NCBI GenBank assembly: GCA_964617335.1
Contig: CAZTXG010000011.1
Coordinates: 1 to 45,107 of the forward strand
Direction of reading: 5' to 3'
Length of the DNA: 45,107 bases
From: UBA2658 sp964617335
GTDB taxonomy: Bacteria > Bacillota > Clostridia > Oscillospirales > Oscillospiraceae
Shown: positions 33,501-40,586 of the stretch, piece after piece
How the letters are laid out: every line of letters starts with the position of its first letter
How positions within the stretch are numbered: position 1 is the stretch's first letter
The notes under the pieces: generated by a model
Databases searched by the model: none
Told to the model about the DNA's origin: nothing
What the model saw: the letters and a program-made list of their open reading frames with translations, nothing else
Position numbers and translations under genes: made by a program

Positions 33501-33554
33501 TTCATAAACTTTTCACATTGTATTCATAACAAGGTCAAATGTGAGTTTTATTAT
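33501..33554 (+). promoter_or_regulatory. Four 11-bp direct repeats with a -10 element (PhoB/PhoP-type promoter)
   Basis: TTCATA (33501), TTCACA (33512), TTCATA (33523) and the weaker GTCAAA (33534) recur every 11 bp on the same strand, and TATTAT lies at 33549-33554. This is the architecture of promoters activated by PhoB/PhoP-class regulators, where repeats replace the -35. It lies 28 bp after the kinase gene and points toward the candidate sRNA. Confidence 0.6.
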
Positions 33555-33560
33555 ATGCTT

Positions 33561-33690
33561 AAGCTCTTGAAGCAGACAGGAGCTTACCCGGAACTCCGGG
33601 AAAACCAGACATATTTCTTTCCTCTCCTCAATAATCCTCTCTCAAAACAGCAAGGCCCCAGTCGCAAGACTGGGGTCTTCTGTATTTATA
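33561..33690 (+). ncRNA. Candidate small regulatory RNA downstream of the two-component system
   Basis: Predicted from structure, not homology. A start at about 33561 would give an RNA of about 130 nt with a 5' stem (AAGCTC/GAGCTT, 33561-33585), a second stem CCCGG-AACT-CCGGG (33587-33600), an unpaired pyrimidine-rich stretch containing CCTCTCCTC (33621-33629) and CCTCTC (33636-33641) that could pair with ribosome sites, and a 12-bp terminator stem with a GCAA loop (33652-33679) followed by a T-rich tail. A 47-codon frame beginning at 33555 runs through the terminator and has no good ribosome site, so coding is unlikely. Confidence 0.5.
33652..33690. terminator. Terminator of the candidate sRNA, shared with the mscS gene end
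   Basis: AAGGCCCCAGTC pairs with GACTGGGGTCTT around GCAA. The plus strand continues TCTTCTGTATTT, a moderate U tract; the minus strand is T-rich further on (CTGTTTTG), so it may also end mscS. Confidence 0.75.
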
Positions 33691-33694
33691 GGCT

Positions 33695-34513
33695 TTAATC
33701 TTTAGATGCCACATGAACACTAAGCTGGTCAAAGGGCATTTTTATTCCCTGCTTTTTGAAAGCTTCCTTAACCTTTTCGTTAAGGCCGAAATAGGCCTGC
33801 CAATAGTCCTCCTTCAGCACCCACACACGAAGAACATACTCTATGGAGCTTTCCTTATAAGCCATAATGCCCATAAAAGGCTCTGCCGGCTCTGACAATA
33901 TCCGTTTTTCTCCGGAAGCAGCCTCTTTTAAGGCAGCATAAACAAGTTCTGTGTCATCGTCATAAGAGGCTCGGAAGGTAAAATCCACCCGCCTTTTTTC
34001 CTGCTTTGTGTAGTTTATGATTTTTGCGGCAGTCACCTGAGCGTTTGGAACATATATGGCCTTGTTGTCAGGTGTTGTAACCATGGTGTAGAAAAATCCC
34101 ACTTGGGTAACCGTTCCGCCTACTTCGTCAAGCTCCACATAATCCCCCGTGGCAAAAGGCCTTGTGGCAAGAATGGTCATGCCGCTGAAAAGATTTGCGA
34201 TTGTATCCTGAATGGACAGGGACAAGGCAAGGCCTGCCACACTCATAACAGCCACAAGAGATGTCGTTTTTATCCCCAGCCGCTCTGCCAGAATGATTAT
34301 GGCAATAGTCCATAAAATCACTTTAACGCTTTTTTGCAAAAAGCCCTTAACACCGCTTTCAAGTCTGCTTTTATCAATAAACCTGCCTAAAATCCTTGAA
34401 ATAATCTTTATTGCAATGATGCATATGATAAGCAAAAGCAGAACAGAGACTAAATCGCTCAGCTTAAGGCTTCCCAAGGAAATCTCGGACAGCTTTTCAA
34501 GAAATTCGTTCAT
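33695..34513 (-). CDS. mscS: MscS-family small-conductance mechanosensitive channel
   Basis: A 272-residue channel of the minimal MscS type. It has membrane helices at about 20-42, 60-80 and the pore helix VAVMSVAGLALSLSIQDTIA, followed by NLFSGMTILATRPFATGDYV, the beta domain with VGFFYTMVTTPDNKAIYVPN and a C-terminal alpha/beta domain. It releases solutes during hypo-osmotic shock. GGAGGCGG precedes the ATG. It is transcribed singly, convergent with the two-component operon. No truncation is apparent. Confidence 0.95.
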   Translation of the reverse strand: MNEFLEKLSEISLGSLKLSDLVSVLLLLIICIIAIKIISRILGRFIDKSRLESGVKGFLQKSVKVILWTIAIIILAERLGIKTTSLVAVMSVAGLALSLSIQDTIANLFSGMTILATRPFATGDYVELDEVGGTVTQVGFFYTMVTTPDNKAIYVPNAQVTAAKIINYTKQEKRRVDFTFRASYDDDTELVYAALKEAASGEKRILSEPAEPFMGIMAYKESSIEYVLRVWVLKEDYWQAYFGLNEKVKEAFKKQGIKMPFDQLSVHVASKD

Positions 34514-34561
34514 GTTTCCGCCTCCATGGTTTTTATCTTAGGCTTTTTCTCAAACCAAGTC

Positions 34562-34589
34562 TTGACAATGGATAATTTTTTGATATAAT
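34562..34589 (+). promoter_or_regulatory. Consensus sigma-A promoter of tRNA-Gly
   Basis: Perfect TTGACA (34562-34567) and TATAAT (34584-34589) with a 16-bp spacer and TGA before the -10. The tRNA begins 25 bp downstream. Confidence 0.85.
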
Positions 34590-34614
34590 AATCCACGCGC
34601 CTATCACTAAATCT

Positions 34615-34690
34615 GCGGGCATAGCTCATCTGGCAGAGCGCCACCTTGCCAAGGTGGAGGTAGCGAGTTCGAATCTCGTTGCCCGCTCCA
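34615..34690 (+). tRNA. tRNA-Gly (GCC)
   Basis: Acceptor GCGGGCA (34615-34621) pairs with TGCCCGC (34680-34686), followed by discriminator T and an encoded CCA (34688-34690). D arm GCTC/GAGC, anticodon stem CCACC/GGTGG around TTGCCAA (anticodon GCC), and T arm GCGAG-TTCGAAT-CTCGT complete the cloverleaf. Its 3' half is copied twice in the following tandem repeats. Confidence 0.96.
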
Positions 34691-35085
34691 GAACCACAAT
34701 CCTTTACGGGCTTGTGGTTTTTTCTTCGCCTGTTTATAACGGAGAACTCGCTAGCGCCACCTGTGCGAAGCACGTTAAATACGTCTCTGGGGCCCCCATG
34801 CGGTTTATCCGCATGGGGTATCGTTGCGAGTTCGAATCTCGTTGCCCGCTCCAGAACCACAATCCTTTACGGGCTTGTGGTTTTTTCTTCGCCTGTTTAT
34901 AACGGAGAACTCGCTAGCGCCACCTGTGCGAAGCACGTTAAATACGTCTCTGGGGCCCCCATGCGGTTTATCCGCATGGGGTATCGTTGCGAGTTCGAAT
35001 CTCGTTGCCCACTCCAGAACCACAATCCTTTACGGGGTTGTGGTTTTTTCTTCGCCTGTTTATAGCGGAGAACTCGCTAGCGCCG
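34691..35085 (+). repeat. Tandem 163-bp repeat carrying tRNA-Gly 3' ends (about 2.4 copies)
   Basis: The unit begins GAACCACAATCC at 34691, 34854 and 35017, an exact 163-bp period. Copies 1 and 2 differ at one base (GCCCGCTCCA versus GCCCACTCCA); the third is partial and diverges after about 35085. Each full unit contains a terminator-like stem AACCACAA/TTGTGGTT, a perfect 10-bp stem CCCCATGCGG/CCGCATGGGG, and a copy of the tRNA T arm and acceptor end (GCGAGTTCGAATCTCG to CCA) that lacks the 5' half. The copies cannot fold as tRNAs. They contain no gene; open frames here are tRNA readings. Confidence 0.9.
34692..34724 (+). terminator. Terminator after tRNA-Gly
   Basis: AACCACAA pairs with TTGTGGTT and runs into TTTTTTC. 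The same element recurs at 34855 and 35018 in the repeat copies, so three terminators stand in series. Confidence 0.8.
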
Positions 35086-35123
35086 GCCTTACCCTTGAAA
35101 AAAGAAGGCAGGCTTTGCGTTTT

Positions 35124-35792
35124 TTATATTATGCCGTTCATGGCAAGAACAACCAGAATACAGGTCACAAGAAGGGCGATGGCTGTAAACATAAGGCCGA
35201 GACTTTTCGTCTTTGCGACCTTAGGGGCAGCATGGTCATCTTCCGGTATAAGCCTTGCTTTCCTCAGGGCTGTAACCACAGGCTTGTAAAGCAAAAGCGT
35301 CAAAGCCATGTTGATTCCGCCTTTGACAAGGTTAAAAGGCAGGAATACCGGCACAAGAAGGGCAGCTACTTCCTCTCTGGAAGTATTCATGTAAAGAGGG
35401 GTTATGATATAGTTCCAAAGGAGCATCAGCGCCGTCATTAGAACAATACCTAAGGCAAGACCCATAACCGCCCCTGACATTGTGCGCTTTTTCTTATACA
35501 CCAAGGCTGCAACACAGGCAAAGGCAAGGCTTGAAATTATATTCATAAACAGGCCTATAAGTCCAGTGTCGCTAACTGTGAACATTTCCACCACCGCAAC
35601 AACAACGGAGATGGCTGCCGCGGCGAGGGGCCCGAAAATAAAGCCGCCTATAACAATTACAATGTCTTTGGGGTCATATTTTAGAAACAGCACCAGAGGA
35701 ATTCTTCCAACCACCATAATAACATAGGCCAGTGCGCATAGCATGGCAATCATTGTGAGCTTGCGCGTTTTCGTGTTTTTTACTCCACTCAT
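35124..35792 (-). CDS. ribU: ECF transporter S component, RibU-like (riboflavin uptake)
   Basis: A 222-residue membrane protein with about six helices. The KYDPKDIVIVIGGFIFGPLA region is characteristic of the riboflavin S component RibU, and a conserved FMN riboswitch sits upstream, so riboflavin or FMN uptake is strongly indicated. The ATG at 35792 follows AGGGAGTG; a TTG at 35813 is less likely. The C-terminus has a basic linker (RKARLIPEDDHAAPKVAKTK) and one more helix, a slight extension relative to short RibU proteins. The ATPases and EcfT are probably the module at 19660-22208. Confidence 0.9.
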   Translation of the reverse strand: MSGVKNTKTRKLTMIAMLCALAYVIMVVGRIPLVLFLKYDPKDIVIVIGGFIFGPLAAAAISVVVAVVEMFTVSDTGLIGLFMNIISSLAFACVAALVYKKKRTMSGAVMGLALGIVLMTALMLLWNYIITPLYMNTSREEVAALLVPVFLPFNLVKGGINMALTLLLYKPVVTALRKARLIPEDDHAAPKVAKTKSLGLMFTAIALLVTCILVVLAMNGII

Positions 35793-35813
35793 TTTTTTGA
35801 ACACTCCCTGCAA

Positions 35814-35856
35814 ATAAATGTAACACCTGAAAGCCTCTGTCCTTCAGGTGTTAAAA
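35814..35856 (-). terminator. Hairpin between FMN aptamer and ribU (probable expression platform)
   Basis: On the minus strand AACACCTGAA pairs with TTCAGGTGTT around about 12 nt, followed by ACATTTATTT. It lies between the aptamer and the ribosome site, as expected for a regulatory terminator, although the U tract is interrupted. Confidence 0.6.
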
Positions 35857-35912
35857 AATAAGCAAGCTTTGCGAATAAGAGCGCCATAAGACAGCCCTTC
35901 GCATATTTAACA

Positions 35913-36024
35913 CATCTTCTTTCATCCGGACTATACCGTTGGTTCTGGATTTACACCAGTTCTGCGCTTTCACGCTCGCGGACTATACCGCCAGTCGGGA
36001 ATTTCACCCTGCCCTGAAGACATT
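35913..36024 (-). ncRNA. FMN riboswitch (RFN element)
   Basis: The minus strand shows the canonical RFN blocks in order: AGGGCAGGGTGAAATTCCC, GACTGGCGGTATAGTCCGCG, AACTGGTGTAAATCCAG, and ACGGTATAGTCCGGATGAAA, closed by a P1 stem formed by GTCTTC and GAAGAT. It controls the RibU-like gene downstream. Confidence 0.97.
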
Positions 36025-36046
36025 GTTTATTCAAATGTTCCTGATA

Positions 36047-36075
36047 AGTATACTACCCCTTTATAGCTCTGTCAA
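36047..36075 (-). promoter_or_regulatory. Sigma-A promoter of the FMN riboswitch-ribU unit
   Basis: On the minus strand TTGACA (36070-36075), 17-bp spacer, TATACT (36047-36052), just upstream of the aptamer. Confidence 0.8.
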
Positions 36076-36082
36076 TAGGGGA

Positions 36083-36246
36083 AAATACCATCGGCTCTGA
36101 AAGCAGCAGCCATATTCTTTCGGCTGATGTAAAAGGCAAAGTGCAAAAAAGCCCGCTTTTTATTTAGCGTATGATTTCCCTAATTTATCTTAAGAAATTT
36201 TGACTCTTATATATACAATTAGTGATAAAAAGAAAAATTAGCTTTA
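36083..36246. other. Intergenic stretch without a recognised element
   Basis: Between the ribU promoter and the secG promoter I see AT-rich DNA with no open frame, clear hairpin terminator or repeat. Confidence 0.5.
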
Positions 36247-36252
36247 AAGCAC

Positions 36253-36281
36253 TTGAAATTTTGGCCCCGTTGTGGTATCAT
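36253..36281 (+). promoter_or_regulatory. Sigma-A promoter of secG
   Basis: TTGAAA (36253-36258), 17-bp spacer, TATCAT (36276-36281) with TGG before the -10. The TTGTGGTATCAT block also occurs in the methyltransferase operon promoter. Confidence 0.7.
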
Positions 36282-36346
36282 TTTTTTCGCATCTATGATA
36301 ACTGTGAGGTTTTCCTCTTTTACATCTGAAAGGACTGTTAAATAAA

Positions 36347-36595
36347 ATGAACACTCTGACTCTCATCCTTACCATATTCCAGCTTCTGGTATGTCTGTTT
36401 TTAATCTCCGTGGTTCTCCTTCAGTCCGGCAAGCGCTCCGGTCTTTCCGGTGCTATTTCCGGCGGTGCAGAAACCTTCATGTCAAAAACCAAGGCAACCA
36501 CCCTTGACGGAAAGCTGACGAAGATGACAAAGTGGGTTGGCCTCGCCTTTGTTTTGCTTACTCTGGCTCTTAACCTGCTTCCAAGCTCAAAATAG
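36347..36595 (+). CDS. secG: Preprotein translocase subunit SecG
   Basis: SecG is the small subunit of the SecYEG channel. The 82-residue protein has two membrane helices (LILTIFQLLVCLFLISVVLL and WVGLAFVLLTLALNLL) and, between them, the family hallmark LQSGKRSGLSGAISGGAETF. An AAAGGA site precedes the ATG at a long spacing (12 bases). It stands alone between its own promoter and a terminator; the common downstream rnr/smpB genes are absent here. Confidence 0.95.
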   Translation: MNTLTLILTIFQLLVCLFLISVVLLQSGKRSGLSGAISGGAETFMSKTKATTLDGKLTKMTKWVGLAFVLLTLALNLLPSSK

Positions 36596-36614
36596 AAGCT
36601 TTATAGCTGCATAA

Positions 36615-36656
36615 AAAAAGCTGCCGCGGACTTTTTGCTCCGGGGCAGCTTTTATT
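36615..36656. terminator. Bidirectional terminator between secG and citrate synthase
   Basis: AAAGCTGCC pairs with GGCAGCTTT and CGGA with TCCG inside it. T tracts follow on both strands, so it serves secG and the convergent citrate synthase gene. Confidence 0.85.
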
Positions 36657-36701
36657 TAAAGATAAATTTAATCTCCGGCACCTTGGGAAATAAAAAGATT
36701 A

Positions 36702-38057
36702 TCAGCGCTTATCCATGGGAACATATTCCCTGCCGGTAAAGGCGGCACGATAGGCCGGTCTGATTATTTTGCCGCAGGTGAGTATTTCCTCTATCCTATG
36801 GGCGCACCAGCCCGAAATTCTTGCAATGGCAAAAAGGGGAGTGTAAAGCTCCTGAGGTATCCCCAGCATTTTGTATACAAGTCCTGAATACATATCCACA
36901 TTTGCGCAAACCGGCAATGCCAGCTTCTTTCTTTGGGACAAAAGCCTGCTTCCAAGGCTTTCCACCTTTGTCATAAGCTCAAATTTCTCGCCGTATCCCT
37001 TTTCTATGGCCATTTTTTCGGCATAGCGCTTTAAAATAACGGCACGGGGGTCGGAAACTGTGTACACCGCATGACCCAAACCATAAATTTTTTTTGAACC
37101 GTCTCCTGCCTCACCATCCATGATTTTACCCAGATAGTTCAAAATTTCATCATCATCTGCATAGTCGTGAATATTTTCAAAAATTTCCTCAAACATCTCC
37201 ACAACCTTGGCATTTGCTCCGCCGTGCAAAGGGCCTTTAAGGGAGTTTACAGCCGCCGATATGGCGCCGTAGGTATCTGTCCCCGTTGAGGACAAAACCC
37301 TGCAGGCAAAGGCAGAGTTGTTTCCGCCGCCATGCTCAGCATGAAGAATAAGCATAAGATCTAATAGTTTTGCCTCTTCGGTTGTATATGACTTATCCTT
37401 TCTTACCATCCGCAGGAAATTTTCCGAAACCGAAAGGCTATCTTTAGGCATATGCAAATAAAGGGATTTGCCGTCAAAATGGTGGCGCTTTACAGCATAG
37501 GCATTTGCCACGATTACGGGAAAACGCCCTATAAGCTCTATGGACTGGCGAACAAGGTTTTGTATACTCACATCATCGGGGTTTTCGTCATAGGAATAAA
37601 GGGCCAGCACACTGCGGGAAAGCTTGTTCATTATATTTCTGCTGGGTGCCTTTAGTATCATATCTTCTGTGAAATCCTGGGGCAGATGACGGGCATTAGA
37701 CAAAATACAGTCAAACTCATCAAACTGCTTTTTATTTGGAAGCCTCCCCATAAGCAGAAGATAGGCCACCTCCTCATAGCCGAAGCTGCCCTCCTTATTA
37801 TGATGCTCTATAATTTCTTCTAGGTCTATGCCCCTGTAATAAAGCTTTCCCTCTTGGGGCATCCTTGCCCCGTCTTGCATATAATAGCCCTGAACACTCC
37901 CTATACGGGTAACTCCTGCCATTACGCCTGTGCCGTCCTCGTTGCGCAGGCCTTTTTTGATGGCATGGTTTTTATACTGCAAGCTGTCAATTTCATACTC
38001 CCGCCGAAGGTCTGCGCAAAGCCCATTGATACAGCTGTTTATGTAATCATTTGTCAT
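36702..38057 (-). CDS. gltA: Citrate synthase
   Basis: Condenses oxaloacetate and acetyl-CoA to citrate. The 451-residue protein has YRGIDLEEII, the catalytic-His regions ILHAEHGGGNNSAFACRVLS and KIYGLGHAVYTVSDPRAVIL, LKGPLHGGANAKVVEMF and GWCAHRIEEI near the end. The long form matches citrate synthases found in Clostridia. A GGGAGGCGG site lies upstream; an in-frame TTG at 38063 has better spacing to it, so the start may be two codons earlier. It is divergent from aconitase and isocitrate dehydrogenase, which together make 2-oxoglutarate. Confidence 0.96.
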   Translation of the reverse strand: MTNDYINSCINGLCADLRREYEIDSLQYKNHAIKKGLRNEDGTGVMAGVTRIGSVQGYYMQDGARMPQEGKLYYRGIDLEEIIEHHNKEGSFGYEEVAYLLLMGRLPNKKQFDEFDCILSNARHLPQDFTEDMILKAPSRNIMNKLSRSVLALYSYDENPDDVSIQNLVRQSIELIGRFPVIVANAYAVKRHHFDGKSLYLHMPKDSLSVSENFLRMVRKDKSYTTEEAKLLDLMLILHAEHGGGNNSAFACRVLSSTGTDTYGAISAAVNSLKGPLHGGANAKVVEMFEEIFENIHDYADDDEILNYLGKIMDGEAGDGSKKIYGLGHAVYTVSDPRAVILKRYAEKMAIEKGYGEKFELMTKVESLGSRLLSQRKKLALPVCANVDMYSGLVYKMLGIPQELYTPLFAIARISGWCAHRIEEILTCGKIIRPAYRAAFTGREYVPMDKR

Positions 38058-38100
38058 ATTCAAAAAGCCGCCTCCCGTAAAATCCTATATTGTTAGGCAG

Positions 38101-38129
38101 ATTATATACTTGTAAAACAGTTGCTGCAA
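38101..38129 (-). promoter_or_regulatory. Sigma-A promoter of citrate synthase
   Basis: On the minus strand TTGCAG (38124-38129), 17-bp spacer, TATAAT (38101-38106). Confidence 0.7.
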
Positions 38130-38227
38130 GTTATTTTTTTATTTATTCAATTTGTCTTGAGTTTTTCGTATATCTAAAGGCCTTTTTATGTATTTTTGCA
38201 ATTATATTTATAACCCCTGCAAATAGC

Positions 38228-38255
38228 TTGTCATTTCTTCTATCTGTGATATACT
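38228..38255 (+). promoter_or_regulatory. Sigma-A promoter of the aconitase-isocitrate dehydrogenase operon
   Basis: TTGTCA (38228-38233), 16-bp spacer, TATACT (38250-38255) with TGA before the -10. An imperfect GGTTGC/GCGAACC dyad at 38261-38284 lies just downstream and might be an operator. Confidence 0.65.
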
Positions 38256-38321
38256 TTAGTGGTTGCAAAACTGTAATGCGAACCCGTTTTCACCTTAAAA
38301 ACCGAAGTGAGGGTAAAACTG

Positions 38322-40565
38322 ATGATAAAACTAAACAAAAACGCCGTAGTCTTAAAAAACGGCCTGCCCCAAGCCGCAACTGCGGATGATATCCTTGGCA
38401 GAAACAAAACCATAGCATATAGCATCCTTAAAGACCACAGCAATTCCGATGAAGCCGATAAGTTTAAGATTAAATTCGACAGCCTTATCTCCCACGACAT
38501 CACCTATGTCGGCATTATACAAACGGCAAAGGCCAGCGGTCTTAAAAGCTTTCCTGTGCCCTACGTTCTCACAAACTGCCACAACAGTCTTTGCGCCGTT
38601 GGGGGCACAATTAATGAAGACGACCATGTTTTCGGTCTTTCCGCCGCAAAAAAATACGGCGGAATTTATGTGCCGGCAAATGTCGCCGTTATCCACCAGT
38701 ATGCCCGTGAGATAATGACAGGCTCCGGCCGCATGATTTTAGGCAGCGACAGCCACACCCGCTATGGGGCCATGGGCACCATGGGTATAGGAGAGGGCGG
38801 CCCTGAAATTGTAAAGCAGCTGCTTTCAAACACCTACGACATAAAAACCCCTGAGGTGGTGCTTGTTTATCTTACCGGCTCTCCCCCTAAGGGTGTTGGG
38901 CCCCACGATATTGCCCTTGCCCTTTGCGACGCTGTCTATGAAAACGGCTTTGTTAAAAACAAGGTTCTGGAATTTTGCGGCCCCGGCATAAAAAACCTGC
39001 CTATGGATTTTCGCATTGGCATAGACGTTATGACCACGGAAACCACCTGCCTTTCCTCCATTTGGGAAACAGACTCTAGTGTGGAGCAGTATTATGCCGT
39101 CCACGGGAGGCCCGAAGCTTATAAGGCTCTCTCTCCTGAGGATGGGGCATATTACGACAGCCTTATCGAAATTGACCTGTCCGCCGCCGAAGCCATGGCA
39201 GCCCTGCCCTTTCACCCCTCAAAGGCCTATGCCATAAGGCAGCTTAAGGAAAACGCCGGCGACATTCTCCGTCAGGCGGAAAAAGATGCTGAAAAGCTTC
39301 TTTCCGGTGATGTGCGCCTCTCCCTTTGCGACAAGCTTAAAGACGGCGCCATAGTTGTAGACCAAGGCATAATAGCCGGCTGCAGCGGCGGTATGTATGA
39401 CAATATTGCCGAGGCCGCCGCCATCCTTAAAGGCCGTGACATAGGCGACGGGTACTTTTCTCTTTCCGTATATCCCCCCAGCATCCCTGTTAACCTCCAG
39501 CTTATACGCTCCGGCGTTCAGCAAAGCCTTATGGAAAGCGGCGCTCTTTTCAAAAGCTGCTTCTGCGGTCCCTGCTTCGGTGCAGGGGACGTTCCTGCAA
39601 ACAATGCCCTTTCCATTCGCCACACCACAAGAAACTTTCCAAACCGTGAAGGCGCAAGACCTTCCGACGGGCAAATTGCGGGGGTTATGCTTATGGACGC
39701 CCGCTCTATTGCGGCAACAGCTGCAAACCGCGGGGTCTTAACGGGAGCTGACGAAATTGACTATACCCTCCCCGAAAAAAGGAAATATTGCTTTGACAGG
39801 GGAGTTTATGAAAAAAGAGTTTACTCCGGCTTTGGAAATCCCCTGCCTAATGAGGAGCTTCGCATGGGTCCCAACATAACTGAGTGGCCTAAAATCCCCC
39901 CTCTGGCTGAAAATCTTCTTTTAAAGCTTGTAAGCGTCATCCACGACCCTGTCACCACAACGGACGAGCTCATCCCCTCCGGGGAAACCTCCTCATATCG
40001 CTCGAACCCCTTAAAGCTTGCCTCCTTCACCCTTTCAAGACGTGACCCCGGCTATGTTAATAGGGCAAAGGAAACCCAGAGCCAAGAAAAATCCCGCTGT
40101 GAGGGAAAAACTTCACCGGAGCTTATAGAGGTGTTTTCAAAGCTTGGTATAAAGAATGAACAGATAGAAAAAACGGCCCTTGCCAGCACCATATACGCCC
40201 GCCGGCCTGGCGATGGCAGCGCTCGTGAGCAGGCAGCCTCCTGCCAGAGAGTTTTAGGAGCGGGAGCAAATATCTGTCGGGAATTTGCCACAAAGCGGTA
40301 CCGCTCAAACTGCATTAACTGGGGAATGCTGCCTTTCACAACGGCCAGTGACGAAAGCTTTGACTATGAAACCGGTGACTATATTTTTATCCCCGGCATA
40401 AGAAAGGCAGTGGAATCCGGTGCCGATGAAATAAAGGCGCAGGTTCTCACAGCTTCAGGGCTAAAACCCCTTAGCCTTTATCTTGAGGCATTAACGGAAG
40501 ATGACAGGCAGATACTTTTAGACGGCTGCCTTATGAACTATTATGCGGCAGGACGCGGAAAATAA
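38322..40565 (+). CDS. acnA: Aconitate hydratase
   Basis: Isomerises citrate to isocitrate through a [4Fe-4S] cluster. The 747-residue protein contains RMILGSDSHTRYGAMGTMGI, DQGIIAGCSGG and the cluster motif CFCGPCFGAGD (Cys-x2-Cys), plus the swivel domain with GDGSAREQAASCQRVLGAGA and NCINWGMLPF. It belongs to the aconitase/hydratase group with a separate swivel domain at the C-terminus. The ATG at 38322 follows GAGGG; a GTG at 38307 is less likely. The isocitrate dehydrogenase gene starts 21 bp after its stop, in one operon. Other dehydratases (homoaconitase-like) are possible, but the neighbours make aconitase firm. Confidence 0.94.
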   Translation: MIKLNKNAVVLKNGLPQAATADDILGRNKTIAYSILKDHSNSDEADKFKIKFDSLISHDITYVGIIQTAKASGLKSFPVPYVLTNCHNSLCAVGGTINEDDHVFGLSAAKKYGGIYVPANVAVIHQYAREIMTGSGRMILGSDSHTRYGAMGTMGIGEGGPEIVKQLLSNTYDIKTPEVVLVYLTGSPPKGVGPHDIALALCDAVYENGFVKNKVLEFCGPGIKNLPMDFRIGIDVMTTETTCLSSIWETDSSVEQYYAVHGRPEAYKALSPEDGAYYDSLIEIDLSAAEAMAALPFHPSKAYAIRQLKENAGDILRQAEKDAEKLLSGDVRLSLCDKLKDGAIVVDQGIIAGCSGGMYDNIAEAAAILKGRDIGDGYFSLSVYPPSIPVNLQLIRSGVQQSLMESGALFKSCFCGPCFGAGDVPANNALSIRHTTRNFPNREGARPSDGQIAGVMLMDARSIAATAANRGVLTGADEIDYTLPEKRKYCFDRGVYEKRVYSGFGNPLPNEELRMGPNITEWPKIPPLAENLLLKLVSVIHDPVTTTDELIPSGETSSYRSNPLKLASFTLSRRDPGYVNRAKETQSQEKSRCEGKTSPELIEVFSKLGIKNEQIEKTALASTIYARRPGDGSAREQAASCQRVLGAGANICREFATKRYRSNCINWGMLPFTTASDESFDYETGDYIFIPGIRKAVESGADEIKAQVLTASGLKPLSLYLEALTEDDRQILLDGCLMNYYAAGRGK

Positions 40566-40586
40566 AAAGGAAGCGAAGGTAGGCTT

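Noticed and set aside
33555..33698. A 47-codon frame within the candidate sRNA
   Set aside because: It lacks a good ribosome site, runs through the terminator stem into the end of mscS, and has no protein-like pattern.
34691..35085. CRISPR array
   Set aside because: The unit is 163 bp with no short repeat-variable spacer alternation, and no cas genes occur.
34510..35441. Several open frames over tRNA-Gly and the tandem repeats
   Set aside because: Their peptides are translations of tRNA T-arm and terminator sequence (for example EFESRCPLQ), repeat with the 163-bp unit and have no ribosome sites.
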